IMG/VR virus record: IMGVR_UViG_3300040944_000171
Location: 1-64,000 of that record
Direction: 5' to 3' (one strand)
Source of the DNA: a virus
DNA: 64,000 nt
In this document: piece after piece, positions 63,146-64,000 of the stretch
Numbering within the stretch: the first letter of the stretch is position 1
Layout of the letters: each line of letters opens with the position of its first letter
Notes under the pieces: model-generated
Database searches by the model: none
What the model saw: the letters and a program-made list of their open reading frames with translations, nothing else
Told to the model about the DNA's origin: nothing
Position numbers and translations under genes: made by a program

Positions 63146-63441
63146 CGAAGGTGGCTCCGGGGTGAGCCCGGGGCCGGGCCACGGCCCAGCCAGAGCAGTG
63201 CCATCTTGACCTTGGACTCGCCGGGGTGGTGGTGGTGGAAGTGCGCCGCCACCATCCCCATCGGCTCCCCGTCCTCCCACTCGTCGCCGCAGATGCGGCA
63301 GACCAGGGCGAAGTCCTGGAAGCCGTACCCGGTGGCTCGGCTGCCCTCGGTGCGCCTCGGCACCTGGACGCCGTCGTCGTTGCACGGCCAGGAGCCGGGC
63401 GGGTAGAGGACCCCGTACCGGGAGATCTCGGCGCTGGCCAT
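63142..63441 (-). CDS. Small C2H2-type zinc protein
   Basis: 99 residues. CRICGDEWEDG...AAHFHHHHPG gives a C2H2-like finger. Overlaps neighbours. Confidence 0.65.
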   Translation of the reverse strand: MASAEISRYGVLYPPGSWPCNDDGVQVPRRTEGSRATGYGFQDFALVCRICGDEWEDGEPMGMVAAHFHHHHPGESKVKMALLWLGRGPAPGSPRSHLR

Positions 63442-63992
63442 CAGCCGTCCTCACCGATGGTGATGATTGACCCCGCCTCGGCATGCTGGATGCGCTCGCC
63501 GAGATGGCGCAGCCCGTCGGGGAGCGGAGCCGTCCGCAGCGTCTCCAGTGCCTCGCTCCACCGCTCATCCATGTCCACCACGGGACCGGCCAGCGTCTCG
63601 GCGGAGGCGCGGATGACATCGGCGCGGAGCCCAAAGGCGGCGGCCTCGGCCTCGGTGGGGAGGCGGAAGTACACGGTCGCATAGGTCGAGTCGAAGTCGT
63701 CGTCCTCGTCGCTGAGGTACAGCGGGTTGCTGGGCAGCCGGTGGGTGATGATGCAGCCGGGGCACACGCAGTACGGCCCCTCGGAGGTCTCGGGGTAGCT
63801 GAGCGCCCAGTGGTCGCGGTTGCCGCCGCCGTTGCGGGTGTAGACGGCGACCCGGAGCTGGCCCGGCTCCGTGCGCTCCACCCAGGCGTCGCGGAAGCGT
63901 CCCACGTCGTCGGGTCGCAGCCCGACCAGGAGGAGCACGACATCGGAGCGGGGGGCGTCCCGTGCCCCTCCCGGAAAGACGAGGTCAAACAT
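63441..63992 (-). CDS. Actinophage-type hypothetical protein
   Basis: 183 residues. LRPDDVGRFRDAWVERTEPG, VAVYTRNGGGNRDHW, CVCPGCIITHRLPSNPLY and DEDDDFDSTYATVYF follow a protein pattern common in actinobacteriophages, with a CxCxxC site. Function unknown. First gene of this operon within the window; its start is 8 bases from the edge. Confidence 0.75.
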   Translation of the reverse strand: MFDLVFPGGARDAPRSDVVLLLVGLRPDDVGRFRDAWVERTEPGQLRVAVYTRNGGGNRDHWALSYPETSEGPYCVCPGCIITHRLPSNPLYLSDEDDDFDSTYATVYFRLPTEAEAAAFGLRADVIRASAETLAGPVVDMDERWSEALETLRTAPLPDGLRHLGERIQHAEAGSIITIGEDG

Positions 63993-64000
63993 CGTGGACA

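Overview
The window is very GC-rich (about 70% by eye), gene-dense DNA of a phage-like or provirus-like element. Genes sit in long single-strand blocks joined by 1-4 base stop/start overlaps (ATGA, GTGA, TGATG). The likely host is a high-GC bacterium, probably an actinomycete. Reasons are leaderless gene starts behind TANNNT boxes, an actinobacterial-type DnaA box (TTGTCCACA), and several small genes of a kind common in actinobacteriophages. Another high-GC phylum such as Chloroflexota cannot be excluded. No terminase, portal, tail-tube or tape-measure gene was recognised.

Layout. 1-6.3 kb: a truncated DNA methyltransferase, a serine recombinase, an MmcB-like protein, a stand-alone RAMP/Cas7-like protein and a 550-base pyrimidine-strand repeat. 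6.3-21 kb (minus): a probable virion and surface-sugar operon with a fibre protein containing 120-base repeats, beta-rich candidate capsid proteins, small membrane proteins, tRNA-Tyr, a glycosyltransferase with an intein, an HNH endonuclease, two more glycosyltransferases/two methyltransferases, and coiled-coil and zinc proteins. 22.4-26.5 kb: a 4.1-kb transposon with 18-base inverted ends and an 8-base target duplication. It carries an IS1-like transposase plus a ParB-like/Dam gene pair and splits a 57-codon gene whose frame can be rebuilt exactly. 26.6-35.8 kb (minus): a glycosidase-like lysin, a metallopeptidase, a run of small genes whose products share an Arg/His-rich C-terminal tail, and a toxin/antitoxin pair.

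36.1-44.7 kb (plus): replication region with a TOPRIM/SF3 primase-helicase, a DUF5131 protein, winged-helix proteins, a palindrome array (candidate origin or centromere), helix-turn-helix genes and two membrane-anchored wall hydrolases. 44.7-45.8 kb (minus): a secreted PT-rich surface protein. 45.9-59.4 kb (plus): small zinc and HTH genes, RNA ligase, sugar epimerase, a second structural module with paralogues of the minus-strand virion genes, tRNA-Pro, an AAA+ ATPase and a metalloprotease-like protein. 59.4-64 kb (minus): small accessory proteins.

The modules together suggest a virus with its own replication start, wall-degrading enzymes, glycosylated virions, RNA repair and two tRNAs. The most unusual signals are the His-tail family, a repeated leaderless-promoter motif, the transposon-borne ParB/Dam cassette, the RAMP-like protein, the strand-biased repeat and the duplicated structural modules. 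All functions are inferred by reading; no database search was possible.
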